DNA from: Dichetophora obliterata
Lineage: Eukaryota; Arthropoda; Insecta; Diptera; Sciomyzidae
Length of the DNA stretch: 64,000 nt
Direction: 5' to 3'
NCBI GenBank assembly: GCA_963920525.1
Contig: OY986435.1
Location: forward strand, 276,542,848-276,606,847
Below are positions 1 through 11,280 of the stretch, piece after piece (the stretch's first letter is position 1; every line of letters begins with the position of its first letter). Below the pieces are notes generated by a model, which ran no database searches, had not been told where the DNA came from, and was given only the letters and a program-made list of their open reading frames with translations. A program made the position numbers and the translations under genes.

Positions 1-905
1 TGATGAGTGATTTAGAGAGCGTGATTTTCAGTTCATCGAGAAAGGGGTGTCTGCTTCTCAATTGCCTACTGAGCCCAAAGTAACACCTGTTTGCAAATGT
101 TATTTTTCGTTTTATTTCAATGCTGATGTCGTTAACTGAGTTAATGCTAGATCCCAAATAGACAAAGCCATTCACAACCTCGATGGCGGTATTGTCGACT
201 GTAGCGAGGGTTCCAAGGCACTGCGACTGTTTGTTTGTTGACACCAAGTATTTCGTCCTATCTGAATTCACTGCGTTCACACTCTTTCTAATCTGGAGAA
301 TGCAAGCACCATAACCCTCGTTTAGAAAATTGTGCACTACGTCTCAGATCAGCAGCTCGGACGGTCCTTCCCGATTTAAACTGCGCTGCTGCTAAAATGC
401 TTGACATAACCTTATATGCGATATTATGAAGGTTTGTCCCACGGTATTTTGCACAAGTAGTGGGATTGCCTCTCTTGTGGGAAGCTCGTGAATGCATTTA
501 AATAGAGCTTCGCCTCTGTTTAGTAAATTCAAATAAATAATTAATAATTATAATAATACAAAACATTTATAGTAGGGGCAGCGGAACCTCGACGCTGTCA
601 ACCGTAATTGGGGTTTCCGGGATATTATGTATATTGAAGGGATTGATGTCAGCGTCGCCATTAAGAAGCTCTACGAAGTTTTCCTTCCATAAAGTTAGTG
701 TACTCTGGATATCTGTCATTAGATTCACGTTTTCATCCTTGCTTCGGTCTTAAAACCATAATATCTTTTTCGCCTGAAAATACGTCTGTCTTCCCTCTTC
801 TTCTCTTGTAACCCTTCTTAGTAACTCGCGTTACAGCCGAGTGTAGGGTGGTTTTGTAGGCGGCGTCTTTCTCTGCAGTGGTTTCGACAAAGGTGATGGT
901 AGCCA
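1..905 (-). pseudogene. Eroded non-LTR retrotransposon, linker and reverse transcriptase
   Basis: Read on the minus strand, three blocks in shifting frames match a LINE polyprotein. Near 905-730 is the basic linker between endonuclease and RT (AEKDAAYKTTLHSAVTRV, then KKGYKRRRGKT). Near 700-550 is an LWKENFVELLNGD-like segment. At 497-415 is an early RT motif (GNPTTCAKYRGTNLHNIAYK, family form 'CANYRGISLLNIAYKVLS'). From about 330 to 1 is the C-terminal RT region (KYLVSTNK, then GFVYLGSSINSVNDISIEIK and ANRCYFGLSRQL). The catalytic YADD block is missing: RT motif 1 joins the downstream part at about 300-330 through an internal deletion and a frameshift. In-frame stops confirm it is dead. The style is that of the RTE/CR1-type 'endonuclease-reverse transcriptase' proteins common in insect genomes, but I cannot fix the clade. 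The element continues beyond the left edge. Confidence 0.8.
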
Positions 906-1922
906 ATCACCTTTTCAGCAGCCGCCTGCATGGAGTACAAACAAAAAACAATACAAGCAATACAAACAAAAAAAGTCAACCTGTTTTCTGTATCTCTTAC
1001 CGATACCCTATTTAAACAATTTTTCTATGTAATCTATGTAAATATATGCTTCTAACTTGGTAAAAATTTCCACGTTGGTTTTTCTTAGGGACCTTTAAAA
1101 AACTCCAGTTGGAAAGAATAATTTTTGAGGTTTTTCTAGAGGGACCTTAAAAAAGGTGGCAGGTATGAGATTTATAGAAGTAATATTGGGTTAAAAAATA
1201 ACAGGATCAGCTCACAAATTTAAGGCCTCTAGTAAATACCACGGCGGAGCTATAAATTGAATATATCGTGGCAGATTTTTCTAGGAATCAATATGGCGGA
1301 CCTTAATTTATTTATTTAACGCAACGCAATTACAATGTTTGTATTACAAACATAATCTTGAAGGCTATGAGTGGTGTCATCTATGATTTAAAACATTAAC
1401 CTGATATCTCACCAGTCAGCCTTTGGAGTGGATTTTTGAGGAAACATTTTCACTTTAAACTGATCTAAATGCTAAGGAATACATACCACAACAACATTTA
1501 GCAAACCAATACACATTTAAGTAACAAAGCTAACGCGAAATAAACCCATACGTTCTAGCCAAAGTTAAAACTTATAAAAAAATAAATAAATAGAGTGTAA
1601 GAGAGTTTATCGTATGTCCTATCAAGTGTAGACTAAAGTACTTTAACATATGCCATGGAAGTGTTCATTATCGTTCACTGCTTTACAGAGAGTCGGTTGA
1701 ATTTAGACCGCAGGCGATATTAGTATAAATAAATAAGTATACAAAACATAGAAACTACTTTAGAAATAGTAAACATTTCAAAATATAAGCCCCTTGAGAA
1801 CTTAAAACAAAAAATACTTTGAACTTATCTACAAACAGTCATTCAAAATAACTACCTCAAATCTAAACGAAGCGAGCCCATTGGGGCTGCGCTTAGTTGG
1901 CCTCGTGCCTTGTTCTGTGCAG
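906..1922. other. AT-rich intergenic stretch, possible LINE 3' tail
   Basis: No coding region is supported. At about 1296-1330 the minus strand reads a run ending in TTAAATAAATAAATTAAGG, which resembles the simple-repeat 3' tail of a non-LTR element, so a short LINE 3' end may lie in about 1296-1560. The stretch 1700-1922 may hold 5' untranslated sequence of the following exon. Confidence 0.3.
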
Positions 1923-2795
1923 TGTTGGCATGGTCCAAAGGCGCCTAAGATGACTGCACTGGGTACTGCAGCGCGCAGTAGCTGTGCTCCCTACATGCTA
2001 AATAGTGGCTCAACTTCTGCCATTGCACCTGCTGTTGCTGCTACAACTGTCAGGACCAGTTCACCGTGCCAGGAGTGCAAAAAAAAACAACTACAGCAGC
2101 AACTGCAACAGCAGCAGCATCATCAACACCAGCAGCAACATCAGCAGCAACATCAGCAGCAACATCAGCAATTGCATTGTATGGCTGCATTGACATCACT
2201 TCAGGCATCTACACCTGTAGCTGCAACAATACACAATCCCTCAACGAATTGTAGATATGCAACGCGTTGCTCAGCATCCACAACAACAGCAACATTGATG
2301 GCAGCGTTACCTACACTGACGGTTCCACCTCCGCCAATACCGCCACCACAATTACCAGCAACTATTTTGCATTCTAAGCCTCAATCAGCAGCAACTACAG
2401 CACCAACACAATATGTGAACTTTATTGCTGCAAATTCAACAGCAATACAAACTGGTAATGGTAGTAACAATAACAACAATAAGACATCTTCTGACAATCC
2501 ATTGTTCCTTGTTCCATTCACATTGCCCGGATTTATTCCCATGTCATCGTCGACAACAGCACCGGCAGCAACACCGCATCATTGTCAGCATACGATTGTT
2601 TTAAATAGAACTGCTGCTGCTGCTGTTGGTGCTACAGTTCGTCAGAGTAATGTTGTCACAACAAGTAGTGCTGTGAGCAGTAGAATTGATATATATATAA
2701 AATTAAAAAACAGCCAGTCTGCTGCAGAGAGTAAGACACGCGGTGTACCGCTACTGAAAGATGCGGCATCAGCTGCCATCAGTGCTCATCAAAAG
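1923..2795 (+). CDS. Host-gene coding exon, low-complexity Gln/Ala/Thr-rich protein
   Basis: An open frame runs for 871 nt with clearly higher GC and regular codons, unlike its AT-rich surroundings. The first in-frame ATG is at 1950. A plausible splice acceptor (CCTTGTTCTGTGCAG) ends at 1922, so this could be an internal exon or could start at the ATG. The protein has a Cys/Ser-rich start (RSSCAPYMLNSGS, SSPCQECKKK), a long Gln/His tract at about 2090-2170, Ala/Thr-rich stretches, a PPPPIPPPQLP run, an Asn tract and a C-terminal AESKTRGVPLLKDAASAAIS segment. It ends at AAAAG|GTGAGT (donor at 2796), phase 0. Such tracts are typical of fly regulatory or RNA-binding proteins, but I recognise no domain and give no name. 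The frame stays open past the donor to a stop near 2858, which I take as intron read-through. An AT-rich patch near 2687-2712 interrupts the otherwise conserved-looking composition. Confidence 0.6.
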
Positions 2796-2801
2796 GTGAG
2801 T
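2796..2801 (+). promoter_or_regulatory. Splice donor of the Gln-rich exon
   Basis: The sequence AAAAG|GTGAGT is a near-perfect 5' splice site. It fixes the exon end in phase 0. The matching acceptor was not found with confidence in the window. Confidence 0.6.
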
Positions 2802-3660
2802 GAAAAATACTTCAAATTACCAATTAATATATATTATTATTCTAACTTATTCCAATAAAATCTAGCACTTATTTTGTGCACGGTGGTTTAAGAATAAATG
2901 TTCAAATGAATATTTTTATTTCTACGAACTTTCAGAGTGCATATTTTTCATGATAACACATAGAGTAAGCTTACAGACCCCCAGACGTTACTTTTTTTCT
3001 CAGAAACCAAATATATGGGATTAAGAAGTGTAAGTATGTAATTTAAGTGTATGCGTACCTGCTAGTTTGGGTCGATGGCCAATTAACAGGTACCCTGTGA
3101 TAAAGGTAAGTAAAAATAGTGTTAAATTTTCTTTTAGTTTCAGTTTCAGATTTTAACGTATTTTTAGAGAATTAAAATATAAATTAATAATCAATACTGC
3201 CAGACACTTTCCGTCGGCGTTAACTTAAGATCCCCATAAAAAAAATAATGTAACTTTACTTGCATAAAACCTCAGTCTAGATTTTTTTATACATGATGCT
3301 TAGGGAACTATTTCAATACTCTTTGCGAGCAGCCAGACCAATCGAATGAATCAAACATACTCCCAGACACACATAAAGTGTCGCTATATAGTTTTATAAA
3401 CATTATGTTATTAACAGTCTAATGGAAGTTTTCAGTAATAATTAAGTAATATTTTCATATATAACAATAATTATTGCATATTAAAATATGAAAACATTTG
3501 AGCTCGTTATGAAAATTACGAACAAACCGCAGAGCTGCAAAATCTGAATTCATATTCAGAATTTTAAATACAACTAAATAACGACATAAGAATAAATTCA
3601 ATAAATGCAAGATTGATAAAAATATAGCATTTTTAATTCACATTATTTTTTACAAAACTG

Positions 3661-4018
3661 CACAGTAAAAAATATGAGCATAAATTTTATACTTTTTTGT
3701 ATACATATAAATCCAAACCAAAAATGTTATAAAAGTTATACTATCAAATCATATAAATTTTTCCAGATCATTTTTATCGTCAGACCAATCGAAACCACTA
3801 TATTTTTAAATTTCCCGATTTCGGTGAATTTTTTCTTTCGAACCAGAATATATTTTGATTAACACATGATATCCATATGAAATTTTTAAATTATATTTGT
3901 TTTATTATTTTTATAATATTGAGTGGTATAAAAATTATAAATTATTTGGAATAAAAAAAGTTTATGCCACACAGATGTTATAAAAAAGATAAAATTTACC
4001 CTCAATTTTTTTACTGTG
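3661..4018. mobile_element. Small MITE inside the large inverted-repeat element
   Basis: Its termini are inverted: CACAGTAAAAAATATGAGC on the left, and on the right a sequence whose complement is CACAGTAAAAAAATTGAGG. Similarity continues about 45 bp inward. It is 358 bp with no coding content. Superfamily is not assigned. Confidence 0.6.
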
Positions 4019-4019
4019 C

Positions 4020-4440
4020 GATTAATTATTCATTTCAATTATTAATTTTTGTTATTCAGAATAATTAATCAATTTTTTTTTTTATTCATATGAATGCTAT
4101 TCACAAAGAATGAAAGAATGAAAGAACTAACTTAGATGTTCTTAATAAATTGTTATTCATTATTCCTTTTATTGCTTATTACTTATCTGTTATTCAGTAT
4201 TAATTTTTATTCATTACTCATTTTTTATTCATTTTTAAATTTTTATTCATTATGCTTTTTTTAACTTTTTTGTGATGTAATTAAATGCATCGTCACATTT
4301 ATAAGAGAAAAATATAGCCCGAGTCCTAAGCCATAAATAAAAGACAAAAAACAAATGAATAATGAATAAAAAAATAATGAATAACAAAATAATAATGAAT
4401 AACAAATGTCAGTGATGAATATCGGGTCTATTTAGTATTC
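4020..4440. repeat. AT-rich TTATTCAT/ATGAATAA simple-repeat palindrome
   Basis: Degenerate repeats of TTATTCATT on the left half (4040-4260) face ATGAATAA repeats on the right half (4350-4420), so the region can fold back on itself. It lies in the core of the 2973-6966 element. Confidence 0.55.
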
Positions 4441-5221
4441 CTGTAAAAAAAATGTAAGAAATCAAATTTGAAATCATGGAATATTTTTCCATCAAAAAGC
4501 TTACTTGTTTTTGTTTGAACAAAGATCTTATACGAAAAAAAGTGTTTTTTATTTCTGAGGTAAATTTGAACCATAAAAGTTGGGTTTCGAGGGTTAAACT
4601 GTATTAAAAAATTAATCTCCAGGTAATTTTGAATGTTTCACTCATTGACACGAAGTCGATAAAGTTAATGAGGAAAAAGTTTTTCTAACAAAATTGCATC
4701 AGCATGTACTTGACCTTAACTTTAAATTTCTCGAAAACGGGCCGAAGGATTAAAAAAGGTAAACTCCATTAAATTCAGCGTCCTCGAATTATGCTAAAAT
4801 GATATGTTCCTGGCTTGTTTGCAAAAAAAGTCACCGATGCATGCACAGTGTTATGCATATATGTGAAAATATGAATTAATTATTACTGAAAATATCCATT
4901 ACACTGTTAATAACACAATTTTTATAAAGCTATGTTATAAAACGATCTAATTATCACGCTTCCGGTCTTACTCATAGCGACACTTTATATGTGTCTGGGG
5001 GATGTTTGGTCCATCCGATTGGTTTGGCTGCTCGTAAAGTGTATTGAAATAATTCCTTGAATATCATGTATTATCATGTATAAAAATCTAGACTGCGATT
5101 ATAAGTAAAGTTTCTTTATTTTTTTGGGAGCTTTAAAGCGTCAGGTAAAAGTTACCGCCGACGAAAAGTTTTTAGCAGTATTGATTATTAATTTCTAACT
5201 AAATTCTCTAAAACATACATA

Positions 5222-6091
5222 CAGTTGCGGTCAAAATAATAGCAGTGCTCTTATATTCAAACATGTTTAGATAAATAATACTAGTCTACAAATTTTCGAT
5301 CCGGTAAACTGATTATCATTCCTAGATGTACTTTCAATACTCGTTCCAAATTAGTACGAAGTTTTCTCCGATATTGTAACATTTTCAAGATACAGGGTGT
5401 TTTACGTTTTTGGCACGTGTTTAGTATTATTTATATAGAATCTAAACTACTAACCATAAAATAAAAAGGAATATTTTCTATTTTAGAATAAATATCAAAT
5501 TTTCCATTAATCTATCAACCATTTTCGTGTTATGTGCTGTAGCGGAGCTAAAATTTTCAGATTACCCAACGAAATATCAACAAATTTTGTATCTTTTATT
5601 TTAGCGGAGCTGTTATCATCCAAAGTTAGAATTTAGAAAAAACCTGTTGATTAAGTGTATTTTTGTATGAAAAACAGATATTTTGAATTTGGACGATTAC
5701 AGCTCCGCTAAAACAAAAGATACAAAATTTGTTAATATTTCGTTTGATAATCTCAAAATTTTAGTTCTGCTACAACATATGGCAAGATAGTGGTTGATGT
5801 ATTGATGGAAAATTTGATAATTTTTCTAAAATACAAAATATAATTTTTTTATTTTATGGTGAGTACTTTAGATTCTAAATCAATAATACTAAACACTTGC
5901 CAAAAACGTAAAACACCCTGTATCTGGAAAATTTTACAATATAGGAGAAAACTGATGACAGGTTTCGAACCAGCGATGAAAGTACATATAGTAACGATAA
6001 TGGGTTTACCGGATCCGAAATTTGTAGACAAGTATTGTTTATACAAACATGTGTGAATAAAATAGTACTGCTATTATTTTGACCACAGCTG
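5222..6091. mobile_element. Tc1/mariner-type fully palindromic MITE
   Basis: The left end CAGTTGCGGTCAAAATAAT is inverted at the right end as CAGCTGTGGTCAAAATAAT. Both ends are flanked by TA (5220-5221 and 6092-6093), the target duplication of Tc1/mariner elements. The arms match over about 400 bp each (for example CAGGGTGTTTTACG near 5394 against CGTAAAACACCCTG near 5908), so almost the whole 870 bp is a hairpin. No transposase frame exists. The small open frames here (5849-6096) are by-products of the palindrome. Confidence 0.85.
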
Positions 6092-6093
6092 TA

Positions 6094-6784
6094 CACTCAA
6101 AAATATTTGTGTAAATATTACTAATAGGATTCGTCGAATCGACGTATATTAGTACATATTACGAATATTTTATTCTTAAAAAGCAGCCAAAAAAAAAGCT
6201 GTCTGATCTGGATCTTAGACCTCGGCTCTTTAGTTTTCGGGCCAAGCACTCTACCAGTAGGCTACAGTCACTTGACAATCATACAGTTCCTTATGTTCTG
6301 TAGATGTTCGACAAACAAGGCTGAACGATTTCGGTTTTCAATTCTTAGACTCTACTAATAATTCGTAAATTCTACTAATAATTTGTACGTTCAGCCTACA
6401 AATGAATTGTTTCTACTAATATTATTTTTCATTCGTAAATGGTACAAAAGCATTAGTGAATACTACGAATGTAATGAAATAAATTACGAAGTAATTCGTT
6501 CGACAAATTTACTAATATTATTTATATGTACACAATCATTAGTACAATGCACTAATACGAATTGATTTATTTTTGTTTACGAATATCATTAGTATGTAAA
6601 ACAAATATATTCAGAGACATCAGGCATTAGAAAGATTTAAGGAATGAATGCGTAAAGATATCACAATAAAAATACTCTGTAAACTGTACGCATATTTGTA
6701 GAATGTACGAATCTTTTGTTTACTAATATCATTCTTTATTTACTTTTAATAAATTTTTCTTTATATTAATAAATTTTTTGAGTG
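6094..6784. mobile_element. TA-flanked MITE (CACTCAAAAA ends) carrying a tRNA-like module
   Basis: Left end CACTCAAAAATATTTG and right end CAAATTTTTTGAGTG-type inverted repeat are flanked by TA (6092-6093 and 6785-6786). The interior is rich in repeats of the form ACTAATA / TTCGTA(A). A related copy occurs at about 34600-35070. The preceding Tc1-type MITE sits precisely at this element's terminal TA. Confidence 0.65.
6189..6272 (-). other. tRNA-like Pol III module with T-run terminator
   Basis: On the minus strand: GTAGCCTACTGGTAGAGTGC (A-box-like), then about 30 nt, GAGGTCTAAGATCC (degenerate B-box), then a run of nine T (6189-6197). This is the arrangement of a tRNA-derived transcription unit. 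It is not a functional tRNA: stems do not pair well. It lies inside the 6094-6784 MITE. Confidence 0.6.
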
Positions 6785-6966
6785 TAAAAATCAGCACTGA
6801 AACTATAATAAATTTGAATACCATTTTTACCTACCTTTAGGAGCGAGTACCTGTTAATTGGCCATTGGCCCAAGCTAGTAGGTACTCATACACTCAAAGT
6901 ACACAGTAACACTACTTAATGCCTCACATTTGTTTTTTGAAAAAAAGTAACGTCTGTGGGCCCTGT

Positions 6967-7547
6967 GATCCTGGACTATACGAACAGTACGACAGCACTT
7001 TTCACACAACAAGGAAACCAAACACACATGAAACTAGAGACAAAGAATAGTAAAACTGCATTCTCACTGTTTTTCTTCAACTTCAGGATTTTTTATAAGG
7101 ATTTTTAAGTTACGAAAAGGAATTATTTAAAAAATTTATTTTAATGCATAAAACCTTCAAAACATGAAAATATCAAATGAAAAAAGACAATCTCTGTCAT
7201 GGTTGTGCTTGTTGGTCTGGTTTGCAACATCGTGTCGTTTGTTGTTGTGCTGCTTTTGTTGTTATTAGCTGAGTTTTTTCCAACATCCAAATCTGGATTT
7301 AGATTTTGATTTGTTGCTCATGAAAAGTATTTGACAATTAGATGGCGTTGAATGCAAACATGAGACCGTCAACAATGCTTTTTTCAATCACTTACTTCAC
7401 TATACGCCACCTGGCCGTGATGTTTCAAACTACAAGTTCACAAAATCTAACTCCATAGCAGGATTTTGTTTGTATGGAAATCGGATTAGGATTTTGGAAA
7501 AAACGCGACTATTCATATGTATGTAAAATAAACATGTATAAATACTA
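6967..7547. other. Unannotated AT-rich interval
   Basis: I see no supported gene, repeat or transposon end here, only unique-looking AT-rich sequence with a TTGTTGTTGTGCTGC-type stretch near 7235-7265. Confidence 0.4.
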
Positions 7548-8172
7548 GAGTGGCCGCTTTTATATTCAAGTTTGCGATTGTGCCTCAAACCAATAGGGTT
7601 AAAAGTTCAAAGCGAATGGTCTTAGTTTTTTTGTGTCTATTTGAGCTTTATTTTGACTACTTTAATTTTTTTCTTTCTTCATATTTAAAAGTAAAATCGC
7701 AAAACGCTAAATACAATTTAATCAAGTAAATATTTTTTCTAAAACTAGGAAAATTATACATAGAAAAAAATTAGCTATTTCGTTGAGGAACCTTGCTGCT
7801 ATGCAATCTTTAGCAAAAAGTGCAATTTTTCAAAAGTATCAAGTTTGGCTATTTTTCCAAGAAAGAAAAATTTTAAAAAATCAAAAAATGCAAAATTTAA
7901 ATACAAAATATAACGTCTTTTTTCATTATAAAAAAAATATTTATAAGGTTTTATTGGAATAAATCCACATTTGGATTTTTTTTTAAATATCAAGAAAAAA
8001 ATACGGAAATAGTCAAAATAAAGCGTTACTAGGCATAAGGTTACAAACCTAACCTAAGGTTACAAACCAAACGAACGCCCTAAAATTTTAATGCGTTCGG
8101 TTTGGGGTACAAACGTACACTTAAAGTAAAGAGCACATTGAATTAAAAACAAAAAGTTTTGAGCGGCCACTC
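7548..8172. mobile_element. TA-flanked MITE with GAGTGGCCGC ends
   Basis: GAGTGGCCGCTTTTATATTC begins at 7548 after TA, and its inverted form AGCGGCCACTC ends at 8172 before TA. The 625-bp interior has no transposase. A small frame at 7799-7993 lies in A/T runs and looks non-coding. TA duplication suggests a Tc1/mariner-type mover. Confidence 0.8.
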
Positions 8173-8426
8173 TAGTTAACAGTTAACATAGAATTGAATA
8201 CTTAGAATAACATAAAATACTTAATATATAATTATTATTTTAATAGTGCAACGAATTTTTATGTATAATCAACTGTCTACTTAAAATTTGACAACTTAAA
8301 ATAACTTAAAATACTAGATATATTATTTATGATTTTAATAAATAGACAGTCTTATAAATATAAAAACAAAGATGAAACATAGTAAGAAGACAAAATAAAT
8401 AATTAGAAAAAAGAAGTAATAGATAG

Positions 8427-9182
8427 TTAGATGTTTGAAAAGTATAACATAACATAAAACTTAAATTTATTCGTGCTGACAATAGATTTTAAACTAAAAC
8501 GTAAAGAATTCCAGAGTTTGATGGCGTTGATGAAGAAAAGTCGCTTAGTATGTATGGAATTGAATTTAGGTATTATAAGGTTGTGTGTTCGAGTAGAAAC
8601 ACTGAAGCGTAACTTCTCATAGAGGTATGCGGGAGTTTTACTGGAAATTAATGCATGCAAAAATAAACAATTTCTCGCATTTAAGTAGTTTATAATACTA
8701 CAACCTAAAATGCTTCTACTCTCTTCAGATACATGGTCAAAGCGTCTCAGGCCAAACACGTATCTTGCTGCATCATTAAAAGCAACCTGAATTTTATGCG
8801 AAGAGTGGGAGTCGAGATTGCTGTATATTAGTTCTGAGTAAGATATGATTGGAAGTATTAATTGTACAACAAGCCTCTTTTTTGTCTCAATTGGAGTAAA
8901 TTTAGCAGACATTCGCAAACATCGAAGCGTGTAGTAAACTCGTTGAACAACATTGTTAACATGATCAGAGAATGAAAGTCTACAGTTAATATAAAAACCT
9001 AAACTTTTAACTTTATCAACCATTAGTAGGCAATTATTACTTAAAAAGATCGGTGGTATTTGTTGGTGGTCAAGTTTATCCCTGGAGATAGGAAAAACAT
9101 ATGATTTTTTGGCATTAAGGCATAGATCATTATCTGATGCACACTTTGAGATTGCAGTTAGGTCTTCATTTAGTCTACAACA
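8427..9182 (-). pseudogene. LINE reverse transcriptase, C-terminal (thumb) part
   Basis: The frame continues upstream of the first ATG (9023). It reads NEDLTAISKCASDNDLCLNAK, then SYVFPISRDKL, DKVKSLGFYINCRLSFSDHV and the thumb region ending SLKSIVSTNKFKF, a layout typical of RT C-termini in CR1/Jockey-type LINEs. It is separated from the central RT by a frameshift caused by a 10-bp duplication at 9191-9210. Stop at 8427. Confidence 0.8.
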
Positions 9183-9704
9183 TTAGTCCTCACAAGTCCG
9201 CACAAGTCCGATGCGATTGGATGTATATAACTGAATATCATCAGCATAGCCGTGCATTCTTACGTTATTGCACACTTTAAAAATATCATTAATAAAAATA
9301 CTAAAGAGCAAAGGCCCAAGAATTGAGTTTTGGGGCACACCTATTTTAACATCGTTATAATCAGAAAAACAGTTTCCAATCTTTATTCTTTGCTTTCTTC
9401 CATTAAAATAGTTGGCAATAAAGTTAGATGCACTACTAGTAAAACCAAACATACGCTTAAGTTTTTTAACTAAGACAAAATGGTTCACAGAGTCAAATGC
9501 TTTAGAAAAATCCAAAAGACTTAACAAAGTAATATGACCTGCATCATAAGATGAACGAATATCATCAAAAACTTTTAACGTTGCTGTTGCATAGCTATGT
9601 CCGGATCGAAAGCCAGATTGGTATGGTGATAGGAGATTATTTGATTTTAAATACTGATTAATTTGGCCAGCCATAATGCAACAACCATGTTTTGAGAGGA
9701 TCAT
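9183..9704 (-). pseudogene. LINE reverse transcriptase, central catalytic part
   Basis: Recognisable RT motifs in order: LLSPYQSGFRSGHSYATATL, LSLLDFSKAFDSVNH (motif A with the first catalytic Asp), IGVPQNSILGPLLFSIFIND (motif B) and HGYADDIQLYTSN (motif C, YADD intact). The frame ends at a stop just after TSNRIGLV because of the downstream 10-bp duplication. Upstream, the frame abuts the inserted DNA element, so residues between the early RT part and LLSPYQ are missing. Confidence 0.9.
9191..9210. repeat. 10-bp tandem microduplication that breaks the RT frame
   Basis: CACAAGTCCG occurs twice head to tail. Removing one copy would let the frame continue directly from the YADD region into the C-terminal RT frame, so this event alone explains the frameshift. 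Confidence 0.8.
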
Positions 9705-10781
9705 AGTATGATTCGGATTATGATTGTTGCTAACATGCTCTTAAACATATAATATTTTCTTTGATCATGATAAAATGATTACAAGAACCATATTTAGAAA
9801 AGGAACTTTTTTGTAGGAACCAAAATATTATTGAAACAATCATTATTCTCTTATTGGGTCAAAAATAGAATGATTGCAACAACTATATTATGAATTTATT
9901 TTTAGGATTCAGAATATTATTGAATATTATTTATTTTCATACACTAAAATTTCCACAGCTATTAATTAAGATATCTCCAAAGATTTGTCATTGACTAGGC
10001 TAAACAGAAATATTAATTCAATTGAAAAATCTTTTTGATAAAATTTTCTGTCCGAGCTGGGGTTTGAACCGCGGCTTTTTCGCTTACGAGCCACGCACAC
10101 TACCAGTAAGCCACAGCCGCTACTACCGCTCGCCTGACTAATGCCATTCATAAACATGGTACATTAAGTGCATTGTCACAAAAATAGCAATATTTGTGAT
10201 AAACAAAATATGGTCGGAATTGCGAAATATGTTTACGGTAAAAAGAAACATGTTTGCTACAATTAAAGTCGAAAATGTCAATTTTCTGCGTGCTGTTTTT
10301 AGGATCAGGCGATTTAAAACAAAACACAATAATTTAACAGTTGACAAACGAAACGGCACATAGCCAGGAATCGATAAAACTTATTGTGTCTGAATGAAAT
10401 GAAAGTTTTTCCTGCAAACTGTTCAGACATAATAAATTCTTTTGATTTTTGGTTATGTTCTGCTTCGTTTGCCAACAAGCAAAGAATAGTTCAGACAAAC
10501 ATTCAAAATTCTAATATGTTTGTCTCTATAATAATATTCACATTTATCATGATTGACAGAACTACTACATTTTTGTAGCAACTAATAGTTGCGGCAATCA
10601 TAGTATGTTGACGATTTCAATGATATTATGATTTCAACTATAATGTTATTTTTGATACCACCATTAGTAAATAATGACTTTATTAAAGCAAACATTTGTG
10701 TTTGCAGAAATAATACAATAATTTTAGTAAAAAAATTATTATTGCAGTAATCATGTCTCAACCATGTCTTTTCTCTGCGTG
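9679..10781. mobile_element. CACGCAG-ended DNA element nested in the LINE, with SINE cargo
   Basis: The right end reads CACGCAGAGAAAAGACATGG on the minus strand next to TA (10782-10783), exactly interrupting the RT motif DYRPIT. The left end near 9679 (AAAACATGGTTGTTGC on minus) is shortened compared with the related copy ending at 22274. Inside lies a tRNA-derived SINE module (9960-10134, minus). The flank 10140-10385 is shared in inverted orientation with 40300-40578 and, for 10330-10385, with 21330-21395. No transposase is encoded. Confidence 0.65.
9960..10134 (-). mobile_element. tRNA-derived SINE module (head plus body)
   Basis: Minus strand: GGCGAGCGGTAGTAGCGGC, an A-box-like TGGCTTACTGGTAGTGTGC, then a perfect B-box GGTTCAAACCC, then a body GACAGAAAAT...TCAATTGAATTAATATTTC...CAATGACAAATCTTTGGAG. 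The body is shared with the copies at 40579-40745 and 59936-60259. No target duplication is seen directly around it. Its head-side flank is shared with the copy at 40.6 kb, so it moved as part of the surrounding element. Confidence 0.7.
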
Positions 10782-10785
10782 TAAT

Positions 10786-11190
10786 GGGTCTATAATCTTT
10801 CATATCTGTTGATGCGTGAGTTACTTTAGAAATTGGTATAACTGTGGATAGTTTCCATGAAGATGGAAAACAAGAGGTAGTAAAGCAGTGATTTATTATG
10901 TGCGTCAATGGTTTTATAATAAAGGGTGATATGATTTTTATGAATTTTAATGAAATACCGTCATCTCCAATAGCGTTTGATTTTATTTTCATTAAAGAAT
11001 TAAGAACATCAGTTTCAGTAGCATGCTTAAAAGAAAATTTGTCTTCATCACGAAATTGAAGATCAACGCATTGATAATTATCAATTGAGGCTATGCTATT
11101 CGAAGGAAAGAAATTATTTAACTGATTAGGATTGATATCACACTTCAGATCAGATTTACCGCACACGCCGAGACTACGTATATTTTCCAT
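10786..11190 (-). pseudogene. LINE reverse transcriptase, N-terminal part
   Basis: The frame reads ENIRSLGVCGKSDLK, NQLNNFFPSNS, LMKIKSNAIGDDGISLKFIK, HIINHCFTTSCFPSSWKLS and STDMKDYRPIT. This is the start of the RT domain in CR1/Jockey LINEs. After DYRPIT the frame runs into the inserted DNA element. A frameshift in 11191-11280 separates it from the linker KLYNKWKKHHNTENWEHFKR, which follows the endonuclease. Confidence 0.85.
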
Positions 11191-11280
11191 AAATCCTTGG
11201 ATGGCAAGTTAGAATTCAATTTACGCTTAAAATGCTCCCAATTTTCAGTATTATGGTGCTTTTTCCATTTATTATACAAT

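Larger units (their letters stand above)
2973..6966. mobile_element. Large inverted-repeat DNA element hosting nested MITEs
   Basis: The two ends are inverted copies: CCAGACGTTACTTTTTTTC at 2981-2999 and its complement ending near 6957, with outermost ACAG. The arms continue inward. GGCCAATTAACAGGTACC near 3075 matches GGTACTCG...CCTGTTAATTGGCC near 6860. ACACATAAAGTGTCGC near 3370 matches GCGACACTTTATATGTGT near 4980. The TATTGATTATTAATT junction also recurs on both sides. The right arm is broken at 5221 by two further elements (5222-6786). Without them the element would be about 2.4 kb. It has no transposase. Superfamily is uncertain: the ends start with CAG but I see no clear target duplication. 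Confidence 0.7.

Noticed and set aside
5849..6096. Overlapping small frames on both strands
   Set aside because: They are produced by the palindromic arms of the Tc1-type MITE and mirror each other.
9960..10134. Genuine tRNA gene
   Set aside because: Boxes are good, but the anticodon and acceptor stems do not pair and a SINE body follows; it is a tRNA-derived repeat.
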